A stretch of 64,000 nucleotides of DNA. It comes from Natrinema hispanicum (GTDB lineage: Archaea > Halobacteriota > Halobacteria > Halobacteriales > Natrialbaceae). A model generated the notes under the pieces. It was not told where the DNA came from. It made no database searches and saw only the letters and a program-made list of their open reading frames with translations. Below, piece by piece: positions 35,052 through 43,776 of this stretch (positions within the stretch are counted from its first letter, which is position 1; the number at the start of each line of letters is the position of its first letter). Where the stretch lies: assembly GCF_004217335.1 (NCBI RefSeq), contig NZ_SHMP01000005.1:248001-312000 (forward strand). Direction: 5' to 3'. The position numbers and the translations under genes are program-made.

Positions 35052-36197
35052 ATGGACTTTGGACTTTCCCCCGAACAACAACAGATTCGGGATATGGTAT
35101 CGGAGTTCGTCGACGAGGAAATCGTCCCTGTCGCCGACGAGATCGACCACGACGACGAGTTCCCGTCCGGTCTCATCGACGAGATGGCCAAGCTGGGCCT
35201 GATGGGCATGCCCTTCCCGGAGGAATACGGCGGTGCCGGCCTCGACTATCACTCCTATGCGATCGGGCTCGAGGAAATCTCGCGTGGCTCGGGCGGCCTC
35301 GGAACGATCGTCGCCGCTCACACCTCGCTGGCGGGGAACATGCTCTACGAGTTCGGCGACGAGTCCCAGAAAGAGGAGTACCTGACGCCGCTTGCAGCCG
35401 GTGACGACATCGGTGCGTTCGCGCTCTCGGAAGCCGGTGCAGGCAGTGACGTCCCTGCCATGGACACGACCGCCGAGAAAGACGGCGACGAGTACGTGAT
35501 CAACGGCGGCAAGCTCTGGATCTCGAACGGCTCGGTGGCCGACACGGTCACCGTCTTCGCGAAGACCGACCCCGACGCGGGCAACAAGGGCATCTCGTCG
35601 TTCATCATCCGTCCCGAGGAAGACGACGGCTTCATCGTCGAAGGCACCGAGGAGAAACTCGGCGACAAGGGCTGTCCGACCGCAGAACTCCGCTTTGACG
35701 ACCTCCGTATCCCCGCAGACCGACGGCTCGGTGACGAGGGTGATGGCTTCGTCCACGCGCTGAAGACCCTCAACGGCGGCCGAATCACGATCGCCGCCCG
35801 TGGCGTCGGCATCGCTCGCGCGGCCTTCGAAGAAGCACGGGACTACGCCACCGAACGCGAGCAGTTCGGTCAGCCTATCGGCGAGTTCCAGTCGATCAAA
35901 CACAAACTCGCGGACATGGACACGAAGATTCAGGCCGCGAAGCTGCTTATGCACAAGGCCGCCGACAAGAAGATCCGCGGCGAGAACTACATCAAAGACG
36001 CCTCGCAGGCCAAACTCTACGCCTCCGAAGTGAGCCGCGAAGTCGCAAACGAGGGCATCCAGATCCACGGCGGCTACGGCTACACCAAGGACTTCGCCGC
36101 CCAGCGGTTCTACCGCGACGCCAAACTCAACGAGATCTACGAGGGCACCAGCGAAGTGCTCCGGAACACGATCGGCGACCAGCTGCTCGAGCAGTAG
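35052..36197 (+). CDS. Acyl-CoA dehydrogenase
   Basis: The 381-residue flavoenzyme introduces the alpha-beta double bond of acyl-CoA. It begins MDFGLSPEQQQIRDMVSEF and has the FAD-binding ALSEAGAGSDVPAMDTTA and KLWISNGSVAD. The dimer region EREQFGQPIGEFQSIKHKLA and the catalytic-base region FYRDAKLNEIYEGTSEVLRN (glutamate in YEGTSE) follow. Electrons would go to electron-transfer flavoprotein. Length is the family norm. The ATG is preceded by aataaag at leaderless spacing. It pairs with the acyl-CoA ligase upstream, while the downstream PadR gene converges. Substrate chain length cannot be read. Confidence 0.94.
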   Translation: MDFGLSPEQQQIRDMVSEFVDEEIVPVADEIDHDDEFPSGLIDEMAKLGLMGMPFPEEYGGAGLDYHSYAIGLEEISRGSGGLGTIVAAHTSLAGNMLYEFGDESQKEEYLTPLAAGDDIGAFALSEAGAGSDVPAMDTTAEKDGDEYVINGGKLWISNGSVADTVTVFAKTDPDAGNKGISSFIIRPEEDDGFIVEGTEEKLGDKGCPTAELRFDDLRIPADRRLGDEGDGFVHALKTLNGGRITIAARGVGIARAAFEEARDYATEREQFGQPIGEFQSIKHKLADMDTKIQAAKLLMHKAADKKIRGENYIKDASQAKLYASEVSREVANEGIQIHGGYGYTKDFAAQRFYRDAKLNEIYEGTSEVLRNTIGDQLLEQ

Positions 36198-36219
36198 CGA
36201 CCGACCGCCCGGTACGTCT

Positions 36220-36504
36220 CTATTCTTCGAGGCAGTCTTGAACCCACGCGTAGTGGTCGCGTACGCGCTGTTCGCCGGGATCGGTCAGCGCATAGACATC
36301 GTGAAGTCCCGCCGTTCGCTTCTCGACGAACCCCGCATCGACCAGCGCCGACAGCGAGCCGTAGAACGACTTGGGCTCGAGCCGATCGTCGTAGTGCGAC
36401 TCGAGGCGTGATTTCAGTTGCTGGCCGCGCAGTTCGCCGTCGTCGGCCGCAGCGAGGAGAACACAGATGTCTCGGCGGCGGCCGCTTCGAAGCCACTTGC
36501 TCAT
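36220..36504 (-). CDS. PadR-family transcriptional regulator
   Basis: The 94-residue protein is a single winged helix: SKWLRSGRRRDICVLLAAA, a GQQLKSRLESHYDD helix, the recognition helix KSFYGSLSALVDAGFVEKRT, and a DVYALTDPGEQRVRDH wing. It lacks the long C-terminal helix of larger PadR proteins. A ligand pocket is not obvious. The gene converges on the acyl-CoA dehydrogenase, and its stop is 22 bases from that gene's. On its own strand it follows the zincin-like membrane gene by 42 bases, so those two may be cotranscribed. Its target is unknown. Confidence 0.85.
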   Translation of the reverse strand: MSKWLRSGRRRDICVLLAAADDGELRGQQLKSRLESHYDDRLEPKSFYGSLSALVDAGFVEKRTAGLHDVYALTDPGEQRVRDHYAWVQDCLEE

Positions 36505-36546
36505 GGGACGGTGTCGGCATGGGACGCGCTCGAGCGTTATGATTTC

Positions 36547-37452
36547 TTATTCCGACTCGAGCCATCGGTGGACAGTCACGATGGCTGTCCATGTGGCTCC
36601 GCCGAGGGCGGCGACGCCGAGTAGGGCGCGATCGCCGACCTCGAGCAGTGCGGTGCCGTCGGGCAGGCGATAGTGGCGAAACAACAGCCACCCAGCGTCT
36701 GGATCGCCGAGGACGACGTCGCCGGAGCCGACGGCAAGCGAGAGCAACACGGCACCCAAGGCGTAGAGTCCGATCATGGCGAGGGTACCGACGCCTCCGG
36801 ACAGAAACCGTGCGAGCAGTGGCATGCCTGGCCGTCGGTTGAGCGGCTGGCCACGCGCGCCGTAGATGCCGAAGCCGCGGACGTCACCGGGTGGATCACC
36901 CACGCGAACGTCCGCGGGATACTGGTAAAGGACAGCAGCCATCCAGAGGTCGCCGATCGAGCCGGCTGCGTTCGCTGCCAGGGGCACGATCAACACGGGC
37001 GTGGGGACGATGACCATCACGGCGATGCCGACAGCCGTCAGCACCACGAACGGGGCGAGCAGGGCAATGAGTAACTGGTTCCGTGTATAGCGCGCACCGC
37101 TGGTTCCGGCGTAGGCGTAGGGTAGAACGAAATGTGAGACGCCGATTCCGTAATCAGGGCTCTCGCCGTACCGCGCGAGGAACACGCCGTGAAGCAGTTC
37201 GTGAGGGACGACCACGCAGACCAGCAGGCCGATCGAGACGGCGAGCCAGCCAAGCACCGTCGGCGGCGACGAGGGCGCGATCACGATCGGCTCGAGTGCG
37301 GTGCCACGAATCCAGGCGAGGACGTGCCCGAAGCCGTATGCGAAGCCGAAAAAGCCGATCGCAGAGACGGCAAGCCACTGGAGTGTGACCGCTCGCGTGA
37401 GTTCGAACGCCGCGAGCGGCCGGCGGGCCGTCTGTGACTCGGAACGGCTCAC
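36547..37452 (-). CDS. Zincin-like membrane protein (DUF3267)
   Basis: The 301-residue protein has about six transmembrane helices and one HExxH motif, PHELLHGVFLARYG (His84, Glu85, His88). The motif lies at the start of a cytoplasmic or membrane-embedded segment following a hydrophobic helix. A later NAAGSIGDLWMAAVLYQYP block completes the DUF3267 pattern, where Asp-x-Trp may provide a third ligand. DUF3267 is a putative zinc peptidase family with no proven activity. The gene lies just upstream of a small PadR gene on the same strand. The start ATG at 37452 precedes a polar N-terminus. Confidence 0.82.
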   Translation of the reverse strand: MSRSESQTARRPLAAFELTRAVTLQWLAVSAIGFFGFAYGFGHVLAWIRGTALEPIVIAPSSPPTVLGWLAVSIGLLVCVVVPHELLHGVFLARYGESPDYGIGVSHFVLPYAYAGTSGARYTRNQLLIALLAPFVVLTAVGIAVMVIVPTPVLIVPLAANAAGSIGDLWMAAVLYQYPADVRVGDPPGDVRGFGIYGARGQPLNRRPGMPLLARFLSGGVGTLAMIGLYALGAVLLSLAVGSGDVVLGDPDAGWLLFRHYRLPDGTALLEVGDRALLGVAALGGATWTAIVTVHRWLESE

Positions 37453-37610
37453 GAGGCGACCCTCGAAGGCAACCGAAAAATCGGTGTCGATGTGCGTCCG
37501 CCGTGGCCGTGTCGGTCAGGGGCAGAAGATCGGCTTCCTGTGTTGGTCTCAGCGAGGCATGTCAGACGAGAACCGATAGATACCCGGTGGTTGCCTCGTG
37601 ATGTTCGTTC

Positions 37611-37898
37611 ATGACCGACGCCGACGAGCGGACGGCCGATGCAAACGGCATTACGGCCACCTACGAGGAAACCGAGACGGAACGACTCCTGACGTTCGAG
37701 CACGAAACGGGCACTACGGCAGCGATCGCACAGAACCGCGAGGGATACGCGATGTTGAAAGTGCGGCCAGCCGCCGATGGCGACGAACTCGAGCGCTACT
37801 ACGGGTTCGATATGGCACTCGACCACGTCGGAGAGTTGCTGGCCGTCTCGCCACACGACCTCCCGATTCCGGACGCGGCCGCGGACATGGGAATGTAG
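37611..37898 (+). CDS. Small conserved haloarchaeal protein (DUF7111-like)
   Basis: This 95-residue acidic protein is made of beta strands (ITATYEETETERLLTFE, TTAAIAQNREGYAMLKV) and a C-terminal helix ELERYYGFDMALDHVGELL. It ends DLPIPDAAADMGM. There are no cysteines or catalytic motifs. I recognise the pattern as a conserved haloarchaeal DUF. It lies between the membrane protein and the CtaA-CtaB gene, with about 190 bases to the latter. Function is unknown. Confidence 0.7.
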   Translation: MTDADERTADANGITATYEETETERLLTFEHETGTTAAIAQNREGYAMLKVRPAADGDELERYYGFDMALDHVGELLAVSPHDLPIPDAAADMGM

Positions 37899-38052
37899 CG
37901 TCGGACGACGACCACAGCGGCCGGTGTCGCCGCCTTGGAGTCGACTCGCTTGCCGGATTCGCTCACGGTTGTGCCACGAGCCGATCGGCTGAAAGCGGAA
38001 AAAACTAGTCGAAATGCGAGGGGGGCGGATGAAAGCGGCAAAAGCGGGAGCC

Positions 38053-38061
38053 ATAAATATC
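38053..38061 (+). promoter_or_regulatory. TATA-like box for the CtaA-CtaB gene
   Basis: cataaatat lies about 30 bases upstream of the GTG start at 38092. It fits an archaeal promoter with a short or absent leader. Confidence 0.4.
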
Positions 38062-38091
38062 AGGAGTCAAACGATGTAGACGAGAATAGCC

Positions 38092-39528
38092 GTGGCAACA
38101 GAGTCGTTCCCCCGTCCGATCAGTACGCGACGACGCTTTTCAGCGCTGCTCTCAGTGACTGCACTGGGCGTTTACTTGCTGTTGATCGTCGGCGCGACGA
38201 CCTCGCTGACGAACGCGACCGCGTCGTGTTCGACGTGGCCGACCTGCCACGCGCCGGTCGACCCGCTAAGCCAAACCGAACTCGCGATCGCGTGGGCCCA
38301 CCGGCTGACGGCCGCCGTCGTCGGCCTGCTCGTCGCCACGACGGCAATCGCTGCAATCCTCGGCGACGTCTCGAGCCGTGTCCGGTCGATCCTCGTGGTC
38401 GGTGGGCTCCTCTACGTCGTCCAGATCGGCGTCGGTGCCGTCACTGCGACGGTCGGCCCCGCCGCGATCGTTCCCGGACTCCACCTCGCACTCGGGCTCG
38501 TGATCTTCTCGGCGATCGTCCTCGCGCTCGCCTGGGACCTCGAGCTTGCGACCGGCAGCGACGACGACGCGATCGAGTCGCCGGAACCGCTCGAGGAACT
38601 CGAGGAGGAAGTTCCGACCGCAACCGAACGGACCATCCCCTCGAGCCGACTGTCCCGCGCCCGGCTCACTGCGATCGCGTACTTCCGCATGACGAAGCCG
38701 CGCCTGATGTGGCTGCTCTGTCTCGTCGCCGCCGCCGGCATGGCGCTGGCTGCCGGTTCCGTCGGTTCCGACCTCACCCTCTCGACCATCCTTGCGACGC
38801 TCGGCGGCGGCGTCTTGTCGATCGGTGCGAGTGGCACCTTCAATCACGTCCTCGAGCGCGACGTCGACCAGCAGATGTCGCGGACGGCAGAACGGCCGCT
38901 TGCGGTCGATCTGATTCCGGTTCGAAACGCGCTCGCGTTCGGATTTGCGTTGACCGTCGCGTCGCTTGCGTTGTTCCTGACGATCAACCGACTGGCCGCG
39001 GCGCTTGGCCTCGCTGCGATCCTGTTTTACAGCGTCGTCTACACCCTCATGCTCAAGCCGAACACGGTTCAGAACACGGTCATCGGCGGCGCTGCGGGAG
39101 CGTTGCCCGCGCTCATCGGCTGGGCTGCGGTCACCAACGAGATCGGTATGCCGGGACTGGCACTCGCGGGCCTGATCTTCCTCTGGACGCCGGCGCACTT
39201 CTACAACCTCGCGCTGGCCTACAAGGACGACTACGCCCGCGGTGGCTTCCCGATGATGCCGGTCGTTCGCGGGGAGACCGTCACTCGAAAACACATCCTC
39301 TACTACATCGCCGCGACGCTCGCGAGCGCAATCGCACTGACCTGGATTACCAACCTCGGCATGCTGTACGCCGGGACGGTCGTCCTCTTCGGGGGAATCT
39401 TCCTCTGGGCCGCCGTTCGCCTGCACTTCGAACAGACCGAGGCCGCGGCGTTTCGCTCGTTCCACGCCTCGAACGCGTTCCTCGGAGCCGTGCTGGTCGC
39501 AGTTCTGGTAGACGCGATGGCGTTCTGA
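38092..39528 (+). CDS. ctaB: Heme A synthase-like/heme O synthase fusion (CtaA-CtaB)
   Basis: The 478-residue protein joins two modules of heme A biogenesis. Residues 1-150 have four membrane helices with SCSTWPTCHAPVDPLSQ and IAWAHRLTAAVVGLL, matching one half of CtaA (histidine in AHR as a heme ligand). An acidic linker (about 165-195) leads to a UbiA-type prenyltransferase from 205. It has YFRMTKPRLMW, the Asp-rich NHVLERDVDQQMSRTAERP, and FLWTPAHFYNLALAYKDDYARG. CtaB farnesylates heme b to heme o for terminal oxidases. The start GTG 38092 has a TATA-like box upstream. A blue copper protein gene converges nearby. Whether the half-CtaA is catalytic is open. Confidence 0.9.
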   Translation: MATESFPRPISTRRRFSALLSVTALGVYLLLIVGATTSLTNATASCSTWPTCHAPVDPLSQTELAIAWAHRLTAAVVGLLVATTAIAAILGDVSSRVRSILVVGGLLYVVQIGVGAVTATVGPAAIVPGLHLALGLVIFSAIVLALAWDLELATGSDDDAIESPEPLEELEEEVPTATERTIPSSRLSRARLTAIAYFRMTKPRLMWLLCLVAAAGMALAAGSVGSDLTLSTILATLGGGVLSIGASGTFNHVLERDVDQQMSRTAERPLAVDLIPVRNALAFGFALTVASLALFLTINRLAAALGLAAILFYSVVYTLMLKPNTVQNTVIGGAAGALPALIGWAAVTNEIGMPGLALAGLIFLWTPAHFYNLALAYKDDYARGGFPMMPVVRGETVTRKHILYYIAATLASAIALTWITNLGMLYAGTVVLFGGIFLWAAVRLHFEQTEAAAFRSFHASNAFLGAVLVAVLVDAMAF

Positions 39529-39793
39529 GCACGGGTACCGACACTTCTGCGGTGCATTTCAACCATATTCGCTCGCCTGTACGCTCTCGAGTTACTCCCG
39601 TCGTCGCTCGGTTCGTGAGTGAAACGCAGGGCAAAAGCGATGACTGCGTCGCGGAGCCACTCGAGACAGGCGGGACCCAATCTCATACTACTGGACAACA
39701 GTCAATACGAAGCCGGTCGCATGTATGCGGCCGGCACCCTGCGGGGACGGCCGCGAATTCGTGACCGGTGTCACGTCGGTCTGTCCGGCAGTA

Positions 39794-40210
39794 TCAGTAG
39801 TAGCCACCCCCATCAGCGTCGCTGCCATCGTCGAGTGGGTTCTCGATGGTACCATCACCGATGCTCACCTTCATACTCATCCCCGACAGGTCGGCGTCGC
39901 CGTGGACGCTGCAATAGACATCGTACACCCCGCTTTCCCCGAACGTGTGGGTCGTCTCCGCGCCGCCAGGAACCTCGCTGTCTTTCTCCCAGTTGTCCGA
40001 GGCTGCAGTGACCGTATGGCGCGTCTCGTCCTCGTTAGTCCACGTGATCGTCGCATCCGTGTCGGCGTGGACGTTCCGTGGATCGAACTGCTCATCGACC
40101 ATCGACACGTCAGTGGTCTCTTCGCCAACCGGATCGCTCCCACCCAGACAGCCCGTTACGAACAACGTCGACATCCCTCCTGTCGCTGTGAGAACTGTTC
40201 GACGGTTCAT
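39794..40210 (-). CDS. Halocyanin-like blue copper protein
   Basis: The 138-residue protein has a twin-arginine signal, MNRRTVLTATGGMSTLFVTGC, with lipobox Cys21, so it is lipid-anchored outside the membrane. The cupredoxin domain shows the copper ligands His65 (TRHTV), Cys100 and His103 (YCSVHGD), and Met111 or Met113 (SGMSMKV). It should carry single electrons in respiration or a related chain. A Gly/Asp-rich tail follows. The start ATG at 40210 matches the signal; an in-frame ATG at 40222 is also possible. It converges on ctaB, which supports a respiratory context as inference. Confidence 0.88.
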   Translation of the reverse strand: MNRRTVLTATGGMSTLFVTGCLGGSDPVGEETTDVSMVDEQFDPRNVHADTDATITWTNEDETRHTVTAASDNWEKDSEVPGGAETTHTFGESGVYDVYCSVHGDADLSGMSMKVSIGDGTIENPLDDGSDADGGGYY

Positions 40211-40527
40211 ACATGTTACCATGCGTATTTCGATACAATAGCTGTTCGGAGCGATCGCTTTGGCCGACTGTTCCGATCCGCTGTCGCTATCCCTGACAGG
40301 TGTCGAGCGTCCGCCAGTCCGGTCGAACTCTCGTGGTCCGGGCGAGCGCGCTGTTATCCCTCGAGGCGATCGACTGGCGTACCGTCCGCTGGTTCTCACA
40401 ACGACGACCGAAGCGAGCGCCGACCGAGGCTGACAGTTGCTCCGCCGAGAAGACACCGAAGCCACGGTGGCTGCTCGAAACCACCACGAGTCAGCAGAAA
40501 CGACTGTGTATGAAGCTCAGTCGTCGT
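40211..40527. other. Intergenic region with promoter-like AT patch only
   Basis: About 320 bases lie between the halocyanin start and the DASS transporter stop codon. An AT-rich patch near 40222-40245 probably holds the halocyanin promoter. The remaining open frames are Arg/Ser-rich and unconvincing. I see no repeat, RNA gene or terminator. Confidence 0.5.
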
Positions 40528-42156
40528 TTACCACAGCAGATGTGGCCAGACGAACGTAAACAGCAGCCAGATAATTCCCGTCAGGATGACGGTCATAATC
40601 GCGTTCAGGATGAGTCCTGTCCGGAGCATGTGACGCTGTTTGATGTAGCCGCTGCCGAATACGATGGCGTTCGGCGGTGTCGCGACCGGAAGCGCGAACG
40701 CGAAGCTCGCGGCGATCGCCCCGGAGACTGAGAGGAAGAGTGCGGTCGAGAAGTCGGTCAGCCCGAGCGTCGCCGAGAAGACGCTACCCAGACTGATCAG
40801 GATGGGAACGATGATGCTGGTCGTCGCGGAGTTCGATGTCATCTCGGTCAGGAAGATGACCAGCAGGACGACCGCGCCGATGACGAGGACGATGGGTGCG
40901 CCGACGAGTCCGCTGAACACCGTCTCGGCGATCCATTCCGTCGCGCCCGTGTCCGCCAGCGCGTTCGCAAGCGAGATGCCGCCACCGAACAGTAGTAGCG
41001 TGCCCCAGTCGATGTCGACCAGTTCGTCCCACTCCATCGTATCAGCCAAGACAAGCGCCGGCACCGCAGCGACGCCGACCATCACGTAGTAGAGCAGGCC
41101 TTGATGGCCCTCGACGCCGAGGACGGTCATTTTATCGCCGCCGAACAGCGTCGTCATCCAAGCATTCGAGAGGAACGGCTCGAAGACTTTACCGAGGCCG
41201 CCGAGCATCCAGAGACCGGCCGTCGCGGCGAAGATCATCGCCACGCGCTTACCACGCGGGTCGAGTTCGCCTTCTGCCTCGAGCTGTTCGCGAGCGATGG
41301 CTCGAGCCTGGTCGACCTGTGGAATCTGTGGTGGGTACAGCACGTACGTCAGGAGGAACCACACTAGCGGGAGCGTCACGACGACGACCGGGAAGCCGAC
41401 GAGGAACCACTCGGCGAACCCGATCTCGTAGTCCAGAATGGCGTTGAGCTGACCGACGAGGATCGCGTTCGGCGGCGTGCCGATGATCGTCCCGACGCCG
41501 CCGACGCTCGCTGCGTAGGCAGTCCCCAGCAACATCGAGATCTGGATGTTCGTGAAGTCGGCCGTCGAGCCGACGGCCCCACCATCGGTGGCCGTCTCGG
41601 CCGCGTCGGCTGCGTCAGCGTCGGGTACTGGTTCGTTCGACGATGCAAGATCGTCGCGATCGAGCACCTGCGTGAGAATCCCGACTGCGATGGGTGTCAT
41701 CATCGCGGCCGTCGCGGTGTTCGAAACCCACATCGACAACACGGCGGTCACGATCATGATCGCGAGAACCAGCCGTCGCGGCGAGCTGCCCATCTTGGCG
41801 ATGGTATATAGCGCGATCCGCCGGTCGATATCGTACTTTTGAATCCCGTTTGCAAGCATAAAGCCCGCGAGGAACAGGAAGACGATGTGATCTGCGAACC
41901 CCGCGAGTGCGGTGTCCATGGAGTTGTAGATGCCAGTGCCAGTCAGCAAGACAGGAATCGTCAATGCGGTGACCGCCAGCGGAAGCGTTCCGGTCACCCA
42001 GAGGAAGCCGGCGAAGAACATGGTCGCGATCGCGTACTGGCCCGCGACCGAGAGGCCAGCCGGCGTTGGTGCCGCTGCGATCGCCACCATCCCAATCCCC
42101 GCAAGGAGAAATTGTACTAATCTCTTGTTTGATCCACCCAACAGTCCGTGTATCAT
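40528..42156 (-). CDS. DASS/SLC13-family sodium-coupled dicarboxylate transporter
   Basis: The 542-residue membrane protein has about twelve hydrophobic segments and the family signature blocks: WVSNTATAAMMTPIAVGIL with the SNT motif, GTIIGTPPNAILVGQL in the first half, and EMTSNSATTSIIVPI with VATPPNAIVFGSGYI in the second half. These paired motifs form the sodium and dicarboxylate sites. Likely substrates are succinate, malate or fumarate (family knowledge). Its start at 42156 is preceded by ttatcattatt on the plus strand (42172-42182), a TATA-like element. It lies 58 bases downstream of a small helical protein gene, so cotranscription is uncertain. Confidence 0.92.
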   Translation of the reverse strand: MIHGLLGGSNKRLVQFLLAGIGMVAIAAAPTPAGLSVAGQYAIATMFFAGFLWVTGTLPLAVTALTIPVLLTGTGIYNSMDTALAGFADHIVFLFLAGFMLANGIQKYDIDRRIALYTIAKMGSSPRRLVLAIMIVTAVLSMWVSNTATAAMMTPIAVGILTQVLDRDDLASSNEPVPDADAADAAETATDGGAVGSTADFTNIQISMLLGTAYAASVGGVGTIIGTPPNAILVGQLNAILDYEIGFAEWFLVGFPVVVVTLPLVWFLLTYVLYPPQIPQVDQARAIAREQLEAEGELDPRGKRVAMIFAATAGLWMLGGLGKVFEPFLSNAWMTTLFGGDKMTVLGVEGHQGLLYYVMVGVAAVPALVLADTMEWDELVDIDWGTLLLFGGGISLANALADTGATEWIAETVFSGLVGAPIVLVIGAVVLLVIFLTEMTSNSATTSIIVPILISLGSVFSATLGLTDFSTALFLSVSGAIAASFAFALPVATPPNAIVFGSGYIKQRHMLRTGLILNAIMTVILTGIIWLLFTFVWPHLLW

Positions 42157-42214
42157 TGATACAGGCGGGAATTATCATTATTGATCTTAAGCCCTTCTAT
42201 TCGTGAACCTGTCA

Positions 42215-42460
42215 CTAGAAGTGATCGACGATCGCCCGTACCTGCTCGTCGGTGAGTTCGGTGCTGTAGAGATCCAACAGCGTCTTTCGTCGCGCTCGAG
42301 ACAGCGATCGATTTCCGCTCTCGAGCATCGAGACGTGTGCCTGCATGAGTTCGTCTATCTCCCGTTCGACCGCCCGCTGCTCGTATCCGGCAGCGACGCG
42401 GAGCAGTCGCCACGCGAGTGGAGTGATCCCATCCGGATCATACAGGTCCGAAGCACCCAT
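42215..42460 (-). CDS. Small helical protein of unknown function upstream of the DASS transporter
   Basis: This 81-residue helical protein begins MGASDLYDPDGITPLAWRLL. It contains two amphipathic helices (EQRAVEREIDELMQAHV and ARRKTLLDLYSTEL) and ends DEQVRAIVDHF. It looks like a compact helical adaptor rather than a DNA-binding protein, with no metal or catalytic motif. ATG 42460 is preferred; the longer frame is Arg/Gly-rich and not protein-like. It lies 58 bases ahead of the transporter gene on the same strand. A connection with transport or its regulation is only a guess. Confidence 0.6.
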   Translation of the reverse strand: MGASDLYDPDGITPLAWRLLRVAAGYEQRAVEREIDELMQAHVSMLESGNRSLSRARRKTLLDLYSTELTDEQVRAIVDHF

Positions 42461-42618
42461 GCATAATCCGACAGAGAAAGCATAGAAGTGTCTGTTGGAA
42501 CCCACGTCAGGAAAACCGGTCGCTCCGCAACCTGCTCGTTGCCGCAGGACTGGCGGCATACATCGCCGACAGCGGCGGCCGCGAGGTTCCACGCGGGACG
42601 GCCGCGCAAACGTAACCG

Positions 42619-43596
42619 TCACCGTCGTGGATACGGCTCGGTTCCCGCCTCGGGCGTCCGTCGCTCGAGCAACTCGAGGACGGGTTCGCTCGCGGCTAGC
42701 CGAATCCCGAGTTTCGTCAGCTGGTCTCGGAGTGTCGCCGGCACGAGCGTTCCGTACAGCGAGCCAAGCAGGGGAAGTGGACCGACGCGGTAGTGGGTCT
42801 CTGGATCGGGAACCGTCGCGGCCGTCAGAATCGTCTCGGCGACGTCTTCGGGGTCGTTGATAAGGCGACCACCGCCCTCGACGGCGCGAACTTGCTGGAG
42901 CACGCGGTAGAGATCGGTATACTGCGTCGGTCTAACGACGGTCACGTCGGCGTCTGCAGCCCCGATTGTCACGTCCTCGTCCGTGGACGACGGCGATCGC
43001 GTGGCCGTCGCGGCCGCGTCGAGTTCCCGCAGGGCGCGATCGTAAAACGGCGTCGCGACGAGGCCGGGCTGGACGACGACGACCTCGACGTCCGACCCGA
43101 CCAGTTCCTGTCGGAGCGCGTCGCTTAGCCCTGCCAGGGCCCATTTCGATGCGTTATAGCCGCCGATGCCGGCCAGCGCGAGGCGATCGGCAGCGCTGGT
43201 GACGTTGATGATCCGGCCACGACCGCGTTCGCGCATACCCGGCAGGACCGCCCGTATCAACCGATGCGGGCCGAAACAGTGGACGGCGAACTGCCGCTCG
43301 AGGACGTCCGTCGGTACGTCTTCGACCGGGCCGAACTGGCCGTAGCCCGCGTTGTTGACCAGACAGTCGACGCCGCCGGCCTCCTCGCGGATACGACCGA
43401 CGACACGTTCGACGTCCGCGGGCTCGGTCAGATCGAGCGCGACGGGCTCGACACCGCGGTCGGCCAGGTTCTCGAGGCTGTCCCGGTCGCGGTCTCGCGC
43501 GGTCGCGTAGACGTCCCACCCATCGGCCAGCAATGCGCGAGCCGTTTCGTAGCCGATGCCCGACGAACAGCCGGTGACGAGTGCGGTCGAAGTCAT
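42619..43596 (-). CDS. Short-chain dehydrogenase/reductase
   Basis: The 325-residue classical SDR has the nucleotide motif TGCSSGIG at 8-15, a structural NNAGYGQFG, and catalytic residues Ser (INVTSAADR), Tyr and Lys in YNASKWALAG. The substrate loop PGLVATPFYDRAL follows. It uses NAD(P)(H) to oxidise or reduce a hydroxyl/keto group. It is longer than typical SDRs (about 250), with an Asp/Thr-rich segment near 200-225 and a C-terminal extension about YRVGPLPLLGSLY, as seen in a retinol-dehydrogenase-like subgroup. No operon partner. Substrate unknown. Confidence 0.9.
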   Translation of the reverse strand: MTSTALVTGCSSGIGYETARALLADGWDVYATARDRDRDSLENLADRGVEPVALDLTEPADVERVVGRIREEAGGVDCLVNNAGYGQFGPVEDVPTDVLERQFAVHCFGPHRLIRAVLPGMRERGRGRIINVTSAADRLALAGIGGYNASKWALAGLSDALRQELVGSDVEVVVVQPGLVATPFYDRALRELDAAATATRSPSSTDEDVTIGAADADVTVVRPTQYTDLYRVLQQVRAVEGGGRLINDPEDVAETILTAATVPDPETHYRVGPLPLLGSLYGTLVPATLRDQLTKLGIRLAASEPVLELLERRTPEAGTEPYPRR

Positions 43597-43776
43597 GTGA
43601 TGTGTTATGCTATCATGAGTAAAGGGCGTCCCGTCAGTCGCGTCCGGAGAGTGTCACGAAATACGAGACGTTTCGCGGCATCGAGCGGACGGCACATCCG
43701 CTGAGTGGCCGTCAGTTCCGACAGGTCCCGCGAACCGTCGTGCCGATGCGCCAGAACCGACTTCCAGCAGCCCGTC

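Noticed and set aside
39004..39764. Long Arg-rich plus-strand frame around ctaB (37935-39764)
   Set aside because: Composition is basic and repetitive, without homologous blocks; it is an alternate-frame shadow of ctaB.
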